From positions 20,817 through 84,816 of the forward strand of contig CASFRS010000020.1 in NCBI GenBank assembly GCA_949297125.1: a stretch of DNA of 64,000 nt, given 5' to 3'. Shown piece after piece: positions 9,171 to 17,354 of this stretch (within the stretch, counting starts at the first letter, position 1; every line of letters begins with the position of its first letter). The stretch is from an uncultured Bacteroidales bacterium (GTDB lineage Bacteria > Bacteroidota > Bacteroidia > Bacteroidales > G3-4614). A program made the translations under genes and the position numbers. The notes under the pieces were generated by a model. It made no database searches. It was not told the DNA's origin and saw nothing but the letters and a program-made list of their open reading frames with translations.

Positions 9171-9279
9171 CAGCCGGTTGCCTTTGCCGCCATCCGCTTT
9201 CAGCACCGCACCATTGCGGTTTAATGAAAACAGCCTCCGCGTCCAGCGGATACAGCAACGGTCGGCATGGGGGACAACG

Positions 9280-9708
9280 CTATCTTACGTCTATCTTTTT
9301 CGGTTCCTTAGGTTTCGGCACGGGCTTTTTCGGGATTTTTACAGTCAGTATCCCGTTCTTCTGGCAAGCGTCAATTTTGTCGTGTTCGACATTGTCGGGC
9401 AGAGCCAGCGTCTGCCTGAACTGCGAACAGGTAAATTCCCTGCGCAGGTACTTGCCCTTTTTGTCCTTCTCTTCACACTCCTTTTTATCCTCAACCGTAA
9501 TGATAAGGCGGTTTTCATCGTCTATATGAACGTTGAAATCGTCTTTCGTAAGGCCCGGGGCAGCAATCTCAACTTCGTACATTTTGTCGTTTTCAATAAT
9601 GTTTACAGCCGGAGTTGCATTTTTTGCATGCTGTTCAATCCATTCGTTCCCGAAAAAATCGTTGAAAATAACCGGTAACCAGTTCTGTGCTTTCTTTACA
9701 GGCATCAT
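9280..9708 (-). CDS. Small heat shock protein, Hsp20/alpha-crystallin family
   Basis: A 142-residue ATP-independent holdase chaperone. The N-terminal part (WLPVIFNDFFGNEW) precedes an alpha-crystallin domain with TPAVNIIENDKMYEVEIAAPGLTKDDF, YLRREFTCSQFRQTLALPDNV, the diagnostic KNGILTVKIPK motif and a short basic tail. The open frame continues upstream, but the start is fixed by an unusually strong Shine-Dalgarno sequence, AGGAGG at 9716-9721, seven bases before the ATG at 9706-9708. A second ATG follows directly. The gene appears monocistronic. No CIRCE or other heat-shock operator was recognised. Confidence 0.94.
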   Translation of the reverse strand: MMPVKKAQNWLPVIFNDFFGNEWIEQHAKNATPAVNIIENDKMYEVEIAAPGLTKDDFNVHIDDENRLIITVEDKKECEEKDKKGKYLRREFTCSQFRQTLALPDNVEHDKIDACQKNGILTVKIPKKPVPKPKEPKKIDVR

Positions 9709-9715
9709 GATAAAA

Positions 9716-9721
9716 CCTCCT
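9716..9721 (-). promoter_or_regulatory. Strong Shine-Dalgarno of hsp20
   Basis: A perfect AGGAGG seven bases from the ATG decides the start at 9708. Full-length SD sequences are uncommon in Bacteroidetes, whose initiation relies little on SD pairing. Confidence 0.75.
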
Positions 9722-9882
9722 AAAATTAAATTATACCAATAAAAATGACCGACCGCCGCAACCTGTACGGCAATACAACAATCAAACATGGCGTATCCCG
9801 TTTTTGTTCGGGAGCGAATAAAGAAAGATTGAACGGATAAAAAGAAATAAAGCCGGAGCGAATGCCGTGCAAGCCCGGGGGG

Positions 9883-10350
9883 CTACTCCGTTATGGCTAT
9901 ATCGTAACGCAGGAGGTCATATGTAATTACAAACGGGTAGCCGTTGGATTTGTTTCCGGCCGTGTTCCCTTCCAGATAAAAGTAGCGTTTGCCGCTGTCG
10001 AAACTCGGGGTTTCAAAATGTCTTGTGGTATTTGGAAGAAGTTCCCCGGTAAGGACAACCTCCCTGTAGTCCAGCATTTCGCCCTTCGGCGTTTTGTAAT
10101 AAACCCGCAACTTGATATATGTGATAATATCGTCCGTATTGTTGCGGATAATATAGAGTTCGTTCTTGTCGGAGAGCCTTTTTTCAAAACCCATTATATC
10201 AATCGCATGCGAAAAGTCGGTTGCGGCAACTTTCCCTTTTTTATCCTCGCGTACATCATCCGGGGCCGACACTCCCTGAAGCGGGATAAACAATGCGCAC
10301 ACTGAAATAGCGGCAGACAGCAATATCGTATGGAGGGATGCGGGGGTCAT
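9883..10350 (-). CDS. Secreted hypothetical protein
   Basis: A 155-residue product with a clear signal peptide (MTPASLHTILLSAAISVCALFIPLQGVSA). The mature part contains ELYIIRNNTDDIITYIKLRVYYKTPKG and HFETPSFDSGKRYFYLEG, alternating strands that suggest a small Ig-like or FxLYD-type beta domain. No catalytic motif is seen and I cannot assign a function. The ATG at 10348-10350 was chosen because it starts the signal peptide; the longer open frame runs into the 225-bp repeat. The promoter of this gene abuts the repeat array in the same way as that of the PBP1A gene. Confidence 0.65.
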   Translation of the reverse strand: MTPASLHTILLSAAISVCALFIPLQGVSAPDDVREDKKGKVAATDFSHAIDIMGFEKRLSDKNELYIIRNNTDDIITYIKLRVYYKTPKGEMLDYREVVLTGELLPNTTRHFETPSFDSGKRYFYLEGNTAGNKSNGYPFVITYDLLRYDIAITE

Positions 10351-10368
10351 GGTATTGTTATTACGATA

Positions 10369-10376
10369 CAAATATA
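10369..10376 (-). promoter_or_regulatory. -7 element at the edge of repeat array B
   Basis: TATATTTG on the minus strand, 18 bases before the start codon at 10350. The upstream TTG inside the repeat end is 22 bases away, the same geometry as at the PBP1A gene. Confidence 0.5.
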
Positions 10377-10380
10377 CGCA

Positions 10381-10712
10381 AAGGGACGAAATAACGTGCA
10401 ATCTGCGGCACGGATTTTGGGATTCGCCCTCGGTCATTTACCCGGGTAAACTTCCCGTCGGCCTCACCCTTATCCGCACCACATCTCACGCGCTCTTTCG
10501 CCCCTTCGGGAAGCAATTGCCGATATTGCAGCATAAAGGCCAACGGTATGTCCGGCAGGTTAAAACACCTTATCCTCAAGGGTAGATGCTGCTAAAATAT
10601 GGAGAAAGGGATGAAATAACGTGCAATCTGCGGCACGGATTTTGGGATTCGCCCTCGGTCATTTACCCGGGTAAACTCCCGTCGGCCTCACCCTTATCCG
10701 CACCACATCTCT
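10381..10712 (-). repeat. Second array of the 225-bp repeat (array B), inverted
   Basis: On the minus strand this contains two copies of the element of array A. GAAATAACGTGCAATCTGCG begins at 10388 and again at 10613, exactly 225 bases apart. Array B conserves the block from GAAAGAGCG through the TTTACCCGGGTAAA palindrome to CGTTATTTC, while the intervening roughly 100 bases have diverged strongly from array A though the length is kept. Here the palindrome is perfect. The array lies between the secreted hypothetical gene and namZ, and its conserved end points at the hypothetical gene. Confidence 0.88.
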
Positions 10713-10732
10713 GTTCTCTCGCTGTTTTTTGC

Positions 10733-10741
10733 GGGGGGGGG
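10733..10741 (+). repeat. Poly-G tract (9 G) upstream of namZ
   Basis: Nine consecutive G follow TTTTTTGC, about 92 bases before the namZ start. Tracts of this length are prone to slippage and may change promoter spacing or leader length. Confidence 0.8.
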
Positions 10742-10832
10742 ACGCGAAAATATCCAAAATGACATCCGCCGCTTTTATCCTAACGATAAAATAAATAACT
10801 TTATACTCTCTTTTTAACGGCAGACAGCAGCA

Positions 10833-11999
10833 ATGGTAAAGTGTGCTATAACTTCGGTACTGCTGGCAATAGCAGTACTTGTGCCGGCGCAGAACGGCAT
10901 AAAGACAGGGCTTGACAACCTTTTGGAACACCCGTCGGCAATACTTAAATGCGGAAGGGTAGGCGTAATTGTGAACCAGACTTCCGTTACATCGGACGGG
11001 GTGCACCTGATTGACGCACTGATTGGGCGCGGCGTAAACATAACCGCGATATTTGCTCCCGAACACGGTTTCCGCGGTACGGCCGATGCCGGTGAACATG
11101 TATCGGACAGTAACGACCCCGTAACGGGGCTGCCGGTCATATCGTTGTACGGGAAAAACAAGAAACCTTCGCCCGAACAGCTGGCCGGAGTCGACCTTTT
11201 GCTGTTCGACATACAGGATGTCGGAGCACGTTTCTATACATACACCTCCACAATGTACTATGCGATGCAGGCGGCGGCCGAAAACGGCAAGAAGTTCGTG
11301 GTGCTCGACCGTCCTAACCCCAACGATTATGTAGACGGGCCGGTAATAATACCGTCGCAATACTCGTTTGTAGGCACAATGCCGTTGCCGGTAATGCACG
11401 GCCTTACCGTCGGCGAACTTGCACGCATGATAAAAGGCGAGAACTGGGGAAATACTGCAAGCCTCGATCTCGCCGTAATCCCGTGCAGCGGCTGGAAACA
11501 CGGTGACCCGTATTCCCTCAAGATAAAACCGTCGCCCAATCTTCCCGACGACAGAAGCATAGCCCTCTACCCGTCGTTATGCCTGTTCGAGGGAACGATG
11601 ATAAGCGTAGGGCGCGGTACGACATACCCGTTCAAGGTTATAGGTGCGCCCGTAAAGTCGTTGGGAAACTTTACGTTCACGCCCGAAGCGTTGCCGGGGT
11701 TCGACAAGAACCCCATGTATAAGGGGCGCGTCTGTTACGGCGAAGACTTGCGCGATGCCGTCTCCCCCCGCGGGTTCACACTCGAGTATATTCTGCGTAT
11801 GTACAGGCTCAGCGGCAAAGGGGCGGAGTTTTTCACGTCTCCGTCGTTTTTCGACCGTCTTGCCGGCGACCCCTCGATGCGGCAGGATATAATATCGGGC
11901 AAAAGCGAAGAGGAAATCCGGAGCGGGTGGAATGCAGGGCTCTCCCGCTACAAAGCCGTGCGGAGCAAGTACCTGCTCTACGGGGATGCCGTACGGTAA
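10833..11999 (+). CDS. namZ: Exo-beta-N-acetylmuramidase NamZ (DUF1343)
   Basis: A 388-residue exported protein of the DUF1343/GH171 family. NamZ enzymes release N-acetylmuramic acid from the non-reducing ends of peptidoglycan fragments and act in wall recycling or scavenging. A signal peptide (MVKCAITSVLLAIAVLVPAQ) is followed by GRVGVIVNQTSVT, the family motif FAPEHGFRG, LLFDIQDVGARFYTY, VVLDRPNPN and GRGTTYPFKVIGAP, covering the whole family. The gene stands alone between repeat array B and asnA. No good promoter was found; AT-rich sequence and a nine-G tract lie upstream. In oral and gut Bacteroidales such enzymes help cells that depend on external MurNAc. Confidence 0.92.
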   Translation: MVKCAITSVLLAIAVLVPAQNGIKTGLDNLLEHPSAILKCGRVGVIVNQTSVTSDGVHLIDALIGRGVNITAIFAPEHGFRGTADAGEHVSDSNDPVTGLPVISLYGKNKKPSPEQLAGVDLLLFDIQDVGARFYTYTSTMYYAMQAAAENGKKFVVLDRPNPNDYVDGPVIIPSQYSFVGTMPLPVMHGLTVGELARMIKGENWGNTASLDLAVIPCSGWKHGDPYSLKIKPSPNLPDDRSIALYPSLCLFEGTMISVGRGTTYPFKVIGAPVKSLGNFTFTPEALPGFDKNPMYKGRVCYGEDLRDAVSPRGFTLEYILRMYRLSGKGAEFFTSPSFFDRLAGDPSMRQDIISGKSEEEIRSGWNAGLSRYKAVRSKYLLYGDAVR

Positions 12000-12047
12000 G
12001 CCCCGGCTGGCAGGGAATCCGGCAAACCGGTGCAGGGAAAAAATAGT

Positions 12048-12078
12048 TTTGCCGTAAGAGGATATTGTATTATCTTCG
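12048..12078 (+). promoter_or_regulatory. Promoter of asnA
   Basis: TTTG (12048-12051), 19 bases, TATCTTCG (12071-12078), one mismatch from consensus. It lies 24 bases before the start codon. Confidence 0.65.
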
Positions 12079-12102
12079 TGCGGCAAATAAAAAACCTACC
12101 TA

Positions 12103-13134
12103 ATGGCACTTATAATACCTCGGCAGTATAAACTCAAGCTCCTTCCCGAAACGACCGAAGAAGCCATCCGTAAAATAAAGCTTTCATTCCAGCACAAATT
12201 GGCCAAGCGCCTTCATTTGAGGCGTGTTACCGCGCCGCTTTTCGTCCTTTCGGGAACCGGCATAAACGACGACCTCAACGGTGTGGAGTCGCCCGTGTCG
12301 TTCAATATTAAATGTATGGGCGAAAAAGCCGAAGTGGTACATTCCCTTGCCAAGTGGAAGCGCATAAAGCTCGGGACATACGGGATACCGCCCGGATACG
12401 GGCTTTATACCGACATGAATGCTATCCGCTGCGATGAAGACCTGGACAACCTCCACTCTCTGTACGTCGACCAGTGGGACTGGGAAAAGACCATAACGGC
12501 AAATGAAAGGAACCTCGACTATCTCAAGGATACCGTAAGGGAAATATATTCCATGCTTAAGGAACTCGAACAGGAAGTCTACGACGAGTTCCCGCATATA
12601 ACGCCGCAACTTCCCGACGAGATAAAATTCATAAACTCCGAAGAACTGTTGCAGCTCTATCCCAAGCTCACGCCCAAGGAACGGGAGGCAAAGATAGCCC
12701 GCCGTTACGGAGCCGTTTTCATAATAGGGATAGGAGGGGAGTTGTCCGACGGGAAACCGCACGACGGACGCGCCCCCGATTATGACGACTGGATAACAGT
12801 AAACAGCGACGGCTACCACGGCCTTAACGGCGATATAATACTCTGGAATCCAATATTGGAAATACCGTTTGAAATATCGTCCATGGGCATAAGGGTCGAT
12901 AATGTTGCCTTGAAAAGCCAGTTGGAATTGAGAGGGTGTCCCGAGCGCGCCGAACTTGAATTCCACAAAATACTGCTCAACGGCGAGTTGCCGTTGTCGA
13001 TAGGCGGGGGGATAGGAGAGTCGCGCCTCTGCATGTTCCTCCTGCAAAAGGCGCATGTGGGGGAGGTTCAGGCAAGCATCTGGCCCAAAGAGCAGATAGA
13101 GGAGTGTGCCCGCCACAACATTATGTTGCTGTAA
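12103..13134 (+). CDS. asnA: Aspartate-ammonia ligase
   Basis: A 343-residue cytoplasmic enzyme making asparagine from aspartate, ammonia and ATP. It shares the class II aminoacyl-tRNA synthetase-like fold. The family sequence is evident throughout: LSFQHKLAKRLHLRRVTAPLF, GINDDLNGVESPVSF, the KWKRIKLGTYG segment, GLYTDMNAIRCDEDLDNLHS and YVDQWDWEK, and the C-terminal SIGGGIGESRLCMFLLQKAHVGE-type motif 3. It has its own promoter and a downstream bidirectional terminator, so it is probably transcribed alone. Confidence 0.97.
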   Translation: MALIIPRQYKLKLLPETTEEAIRKIKLSFQHKLAKRLHLRRVTAPLFVLSGTGINDDLNGVESPVSFNIKCMGEKAEVVHSLAKWKRIKLGTYGIPPGYGLYTDMNAIRCDEDLDNLHSLYVDQWDWEKTITANERNLDYLKDTVREIYSMLKELEQEVYDEFPHITPQLPDEIKFINSEELLQLYPKLTPKEREAKIARRYGAVFIIGIGGELSDGKPHDGRAPDYDDWITVNSDGYHGLNGDIILWNPILEIPFEISSMGIRVDNVALKSQLELRGCPERAELEFHKILLNGELPLSIGGGIGESRLCMFLLQKAHVGEVQASIWPKEQIEECARHNIMLL

Positions 13135-13248
13135 ATCCGTTGCAGGCAAAAAGCGCATCCGCACAAATAGCGGGAGTTCAAAAGAAGAACGGCAACGCCT
13201 CTCCGGCATTTTCATCCGCCTGTTTGCTGCAGCTGCACCGAATAACGA

Positions 13249-13290
13249 TAAAAACCATGGGAGATGTACCTCGGCATCCCCATGGTTTTT
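13249..13290. terminator. Bidirectional terminator between asnA and the GT2 gene
   Basis: The inverted repeat AAAAACCATGGGGATG-type stem (AAAAACCATGGG / CCCATGGTTTTT) lies between two convergent genes. A and T runs flank both sides. Confidence 0.85.
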
Positions 13291-13309
13291 ACAGTATGGC
13301 CCGCTTATC

Positions 13310-14500
13310 CTAATTCTTTATTCTCCAGGTATAGTTTTTGGCCATTGTCCTCCTCCCCATATATCTGAACCGCCAGTCAATAGCAGGAGAAACAATATCG
13401 TACAGCGTTGCGGCGGCAGGACGGACAGGCGAACTTAAAACCTTTGCATTGCTGCAATATACGGCCCACTCCGTAAGCCACCATAAAATCAGCAGTCCCG
13501 GCGGGCAAACGGCCAGAGCCGTATTTGAAAACGCCGCGCCGCAAGCGACTGCTGCAACAACCGAAAGATAAAAGCCCCACGATACCGCCTTACCGAAGAA
13601 CATGGCCGGCGAAAACGCCCCTTTCAGCAGTTTGCCTGTAAAGTCCCTCCTCAGCCTCATTTCGGCAATGGCAGTCCCGGCATCTTCGCAACGGCACTCC
13701 ACAAGTGCCTCGGGCGAAAATTCTGCACGGGTGTTCTTCCGTGTCATAAGCCGGTTTATAAACACATCGTCATCGCCGTATATTATATCCAGATGTTCCG
13801 AAAATCCCTTTGCCTTGAAGAACAGTTCCTTGAAGAAAAACATGTTGCTCCCCTCACCCATATACGGACGGTTTATTGCGGCCCTGCCGAGAAATTTCAT
13901 TTTAAAAGCAAGCCTGTAAAAGCCGAGATACCATTCGGGTTTCACGTCCGAAACCTCTTTTGTATTCCCGATTACAATTTCAATATCCGTCGTGAAGTTG
14001 CGCATCATTGACCCGAGCCATTTGTCGGAAGCAGGGCGGCATCCGGCCTCCGTAACAGCCACGATATCGTATCTGGCAGCTTTCATCCCTATTGTTACCG
14101 CAAGTTTCTTGCGGCTCAGCGAATGCGCTCCCACGGGGACAAACGTGCAGTACAGGTTGTCGTGTTTCCCTGCCAGTTTCTTTATGTAGTCCCTGACATT
14201 CTCCGAAGCACCGTCGTTGACCACAATAACTTCAAACCGGTCGTAATCTTGTTCCAGTATTGCAGGCAAAGAGAAGTCGAGAGCCTCGATATCGTCTTCC
14301 GTGTACAGTATAACCGAAACTGGCGGACGTGCTGCCGAGAACCATATTTTCCCCTTTCTCGCCCGTCTGGCATAGCGCGGGCACCGCATCATCGCCGTCA
14401 GTTGGAAAAGAGTTCCGGCAGCAAAAAAGAAAACGGCAGATATTGCGACAACAAGTTCCGCCGTTGAAAAATCAAGAGAAGACAGAAAAGGATACTCCAT
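13310..14500 (-). CDS. Membrane-anchored glycosyltransferase, family 2
   Basis: A 396-residue GT-A fold enzyme. There is one N-terminal membrane helix (about residues 13-35). The catalytic domain begins at PPVSVILYTEDD, continues with VIVVNDGASENV, contains LSRKKLAVTIGMKAARYDIV and the acidic motif GDDDVFINR near residue 240, and is followed by two hydrophobic segments near residues 300-345. The acceptor and sugar are unknown. It lies immediately left of, and divergent from, the polysaccharide locus, so a role in envelope glycan synthesis is likely but not proven. Confidence 0.82.
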   Translation of the reverse strand: MEYPFLSSLDFSTAELVVAISAVFFFAAGTLFQLTAMMRCPRYARRARKGKIWFSAARPPVSVILYTEDDIEALDFSLPAILEQDYDRFEVIVVNDGASENVRDYIKKLAGKHDNLYCTFVPVGAHSLSRKKLAVTIGMKAARYDIVAVTEAGCRPASDKWLGSMMRNFTTDIEIVIGNTKEVSDVKPEWYLGFYRLAFKMKFLGRAAINRPYMGEGSNMFFFKELFFKAKGFSEHLDIIYGDDDVFINRLMTRKNTRAEFSPEALVECRCEDAGTAIAEMRLRRDFTGKLLKGAFSPAMFFGKAVSWGFYLSVVAAVACGAAFSNTALAVCPPGLLILWWLTEWAVYCSNAKVLSSPVRPAAATLYDIVSPAIDWRFRYMGRRTMAKNYTWRIKN

Positions 14501-14522
14501 TGCATTTCATAATTTCCGCCCG

Positions 14523-14552
14523 CAAAATTACCAACATTTTCCAAATCCCAAA
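14523..14552 (-). promoter_or_regulatory. Promoter of the GT2 gene
   Basis: On the minus strand TTTG (14549-14552), 18 bases, TAATTTTG (14523-14530), about 23 bases before the start codon. Confidence 0.65.
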
Positions 14553-14732
14553 CCCGGCAGGCACAGATAAAGGGAATACGCGCCAGCCTCCATGCCGATC
14601 TTGTCCGGAATCTCTCCGTATCCGTTTTCCCGTATTCCGTTAAACCGCTCACCGGCATGGGTTTTCTGGCGTATGTCCAGGTAAAGGCTACGCAAAAAAG
14701 AGTTGTAATAGTGTAAATTCAGTATAAAATAT

Positions 14733-14740
14733 TACTTTTG
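14733..14740 (+). promoter_or_regulatory. -7 element of the first polysaccharide gene
   Basis: TACTTTTG fits TAnnTTTG, 70 bases before the start of the GT4 gene at 14811. The -33 box is not well matched. Confidence 0.5.
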
Positions 14741-14810
14741 TGCGGCAAATGAAAAGATGTAGGAAAACACCGTTAAGGCACGGCTTTGACAAACGGCATA
14801 CTGTTAATAT

Positions 14811-15869
14811 ATGAAAATACTCCATATAACATACGGATTTCAGTTGGGAGGCATAGAAACAATGCTCCGCAATATTGCCGATGAACAGGTAAAAACCGGG
14901 CACGACGTCAGCATAATAGTGATAAACGATATTGTCAATGGCGAACTTAGGGAAACTTTGGACAGCCGGATAAACTTCATATGCCTGAAAAGGAAAGTCG
15001 GTTCGAGGTGCCCTCTCCATATATTCAGGCTCAACCGCGCCATACGGGCAATAGCCCCCGATATAATACATCTTCATTATTCCTCCATAGCCCGTTATCT
15101 GATCGACCCCCTGCACAGGCTAAAAGTGTGCGTAACCCTGCATGCAATGTGTACAAGGCAAAATTCGGAGTACTTGTACAAGACAAAACACATATATGCA
15201 ATATCCGATGTAGTAAGGGAGGATATAAGGGAAAAAACCGGGTTGGACTCCGAAACGGTCTATAACGGGATAAAGCCCGAACTGATAAAAACAAGAAAGG
15301 AGAGCCTCCGGCCCGGGAAAGAATTCAAGATAGTACAGGTAAGCCGTCTGGTACACACCATAAAGGGACAGCATATACTGTTGAAGGCGGTGTCGCAACT
15401 TGTGGACAAAGGGTATAGGAACATAAGACTCGATTTTATAGGCGAAGGCGAATCGTTGGAATGCCTGTCCGGCATGGCAAAAGAGGCCGGTATAGAAAAT
15501 AACGTACGTTTTCTGGGAGCGCAAAGCCAGTCCTACATATTTACGCATCTGTGCGAATACGACCTGTTTGTCCAAGCATCCCTGTACGAAGGGTTCGGGC
15601 TTACGGTAGCAGAGGCCATGGCGGCAAAAGTGCCGGTACTGGTATCCGAAACCGACGGGCCCATGGAGGTCATAGACTACGGCAGATGCGGATACAGTTT
15701 TAAGAACGGCGATGCCGAGGATTGTGCGGACAAGATAGAGATGTTTATAAACGGACGGAATGATGCCGGAATAACGGAGGCCGCATACAAGAGGGTGCTG
15801 GATACTTTCGATGTAAAGGTAACGGCCGCCGATTATATAAGCAAATATAAGGAGATTATATCGCAATAG
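14811..15869 (+). CDS. Glycosyltransferase, GT4 family
   Basis: A 352-residue GT-B fold retaining glycosyltransferase. The N-terminal glycine loop reads ITYGFQLGGIETML. The C-terminal nucleotide-sugar domain contains VQVSRLVHTIKGQHILLKA, FIGEGESLE, FLGAQS and the EX7E motif in YEGFGLTVAEAMA. It is the first gene of the plus-strand polysaccharide locus and probably adds one sugar to the lipid-linked repeat unit on the cytoplasmic face. The donor cannot be read from sequence. Confidence 0.9.
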   Translation: MKILHITYGFQLGGIETMLRNIADEQVKTGHDVSIIVINDIVNGELRETLDSRINFICLKRKVGSRCPLHIFRLNRAIRAIAPDIIHLHYSSIARYLIDPLHRLKVCVTLHAMCTRQNSEYLYKTKHIYAISDVVREDIREKTGLDSETVYNGIKPELIKTRKESLRPGKEFKIVQVSRLVHTIKGQHILLKAVSQLVDKGYRNIRLDFIGEGESLECLSGMAKEAGIENNVRFLGAQSQSYIFTHLCEYDLFVQASLYEGFGLTVAEAMAAKVPVLVSETDGPMEVIDYGRCGYSFKNGDAEDCADKIEMFINGRNDAGITEAAYKRVLDTFDVKVTAADYISKYKEIISQ

Positions 15870-15902
15870 GCTCATAATCCCGACAGTACCGGACAGAAAG
15901 AT

Positions 15903-17108
15903 ATGCTTGCCCTCGATGGAAAAAAGATAGTTTTCAAGTATGCCAAATGCCAGCAGTGCGGTATTTGCAGGGAGGTATGCCCTACGGCATCGATATCGTT
16001 CACGCCGAGGAAAGACGGAACGCAGGAGATAAGTATCGATGACCGGACCTGCATATTGTGCCGTAAGTGCGTAATCGTGTGCCCATCCAACAGTACGGCC
16101 GATACAGAGGGCTACTTCGATGGATTCCCGCAAAAGGAATATTATCTTGGATACAATGCCTACAAAAATATACGGCGGGAATCCTCTTCCGGAGGCGTAT
16201 GTAAAACATTGATAGTCGAAAGTCTGCGGCGCGGTTTAGTGGACGGAGCATATTCACTTGTAAAGACCGGTCGGTATCCGTATGCCGAAGGCCGTTTCTT
16301 CACGCAGGAAAATAATCCCGGGTATGCCGGATTGCCTAATTCCGTGTACCATTCCGTAATGGCCTGTACAAATATAAGAGAGATAAAAAAATGCGACAAA
16401 CTGCTCGTTGTAGGAACATCATGCCAAATAAGAGCAATAGAAACAGAAGCGAGGCAAAAATGTAATACTCTTATAAAGGTCTGCATATTCTGCAAACAAC
16501 AGAAAACACTCGATTCCACCCGTTTCATCGCAAAAATGATGGGAACCACGATACCCTCCGAACTGAACTTCACCGTACGGTATCGCGGAGACGGGTGGCC
16601 CGGAAAGGTGAAAATAAACGGAAAGGAGAATGCTTGGGGCAGGGTGGCGCAAATACCTTTCGGCCGACGTCTGTGGACAGTGCCGGGGTGCAATATCTGC
16701 GGCGATCCGTTCGGAATAACCGCAAATGCCGACATAACCCTTATGGACCCGTGGACTATAAAGCGTCGGAATGAATATGGCGAAACACTGGTAGTATCCC
16801 ATACCGAAGCAGGTCGGCAGCTCATGTCCGGCATACCCGAACTGAAACTCGAAAAAAAAGAGTATGACGAAGTCCTCCCGGCATTAGGTATTGATGATAT
16901 ACTGCGCAAACAACAACTCGTACCATATTTTAAAGGCGAGAAATGTACGATGAAAATAAAGATGGCAGGAAGATTGGAAAAAATACAACGCTTTTGTTTG
17001 CAAACAACAGTAGAATTACTGCCAAAAATGCCGTCGCTGTTTTACAGAATCCTTTGCAAATTGCCCGACCTGCGGAATATGCTGCTTGGCAGGCCGTCCC
17101 GGGCGTAA
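15903..17108 (+). CDS. Ferredoxin/FrhB-like protein of the F420H2 dehydrogenase beta-subunit family
   Basis: A 401-residue protein with two 4Fe-4S motifs at the N-terminus (C16-x2-C19-x2-C22-x3-C26 and C50-x2-C53-x2-C56-x3-C60). These are followed by the FrhB N- and C-terminal domains, recognisable by SSSGGVCKTL, VVGTSCQIRAIE and CNICGDPFGITANADITLMDPW. True F420-reducing enzymes belong to archaea, but this branch is widespread in bacterial polysaccharide loci, where its redox reaction is unknown. It lies between a GT4 and a pyruvyl transferase, a recurrent neighbour, and may act on a sugar or on its pyruvate substituent. Confidence 0.88.
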   Translation: MLALDGKKIVFKYAKCQQCGICREVCPTASISFTPRKDGTQEISIDDRTCILCRKCVIVCPSNSTADTEGYFDGFPQKEYYLGYNAYKNIRRESSSGGVCKTLIVESLRRGLVDGAYSLVKTGRYPYAEGRFFTQENNPGYAGLPNSVYHSVMACTNIREIKKCDKLLVVGTSCQIRAIETEARQKCNTLIKVCIFCKQQKTLDSTRFIAKMMGTTIPSELNFTVRYRGDGWPGKVKINGKENAWGRVAQIPFGRRLWTVPGCNICGDPFGITANADITLMDPWTIKRRNEYGETLVVSHTEAGRQLMSGIPELKLEKKEYDEVLPALGIDDILRKQQLVPYFKGEKCTMKIKMAGRLEKIQRFCLQTTVELLPKMPSLFYRILCKLPDLRNMLLGRPSRA

Positions 17109-17202
17109 ACTTGCGGAATGACCGGAAAAAACGTATTGCCGCTTTTGTCAGGAACTATTCTGCAATATGCCTGTACGTGTTTATACAAATCAAAAAAAAG
17201 AG

Positions 17203-17210
17203 TACCTTTG
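17203..17210 (+). promoter_or_regulatory. Internal -7 element before the pyruvyl transferase gene
   Basis: TACCTTTG fits TAnnTTTG and would give a leader of about 140 bases. The 246-base gap before the gene otherwise holds no recognisable feature. Confidence 0.45.
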
Positions 17211-17354
17211 GAGGGCAAAAAACATGCTGCCGGAATAAATGCATGTCCGTAAATCCGGTCGGACAAAGAGCGGCGCGGCCGTAAATATTGCCCCATAACA
17301 GACGGAAGTTCTCCGCAGCAAGCCCCGGCAGACAAAAATTGGACAGACCCGAAC

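Noticed and set aside
15903..17108. True F420-reducing hydrogenase subunit
   Set aside because: No hydrogenase or F420 genes nearby; this branch is regularly found in polysaccharide loci.
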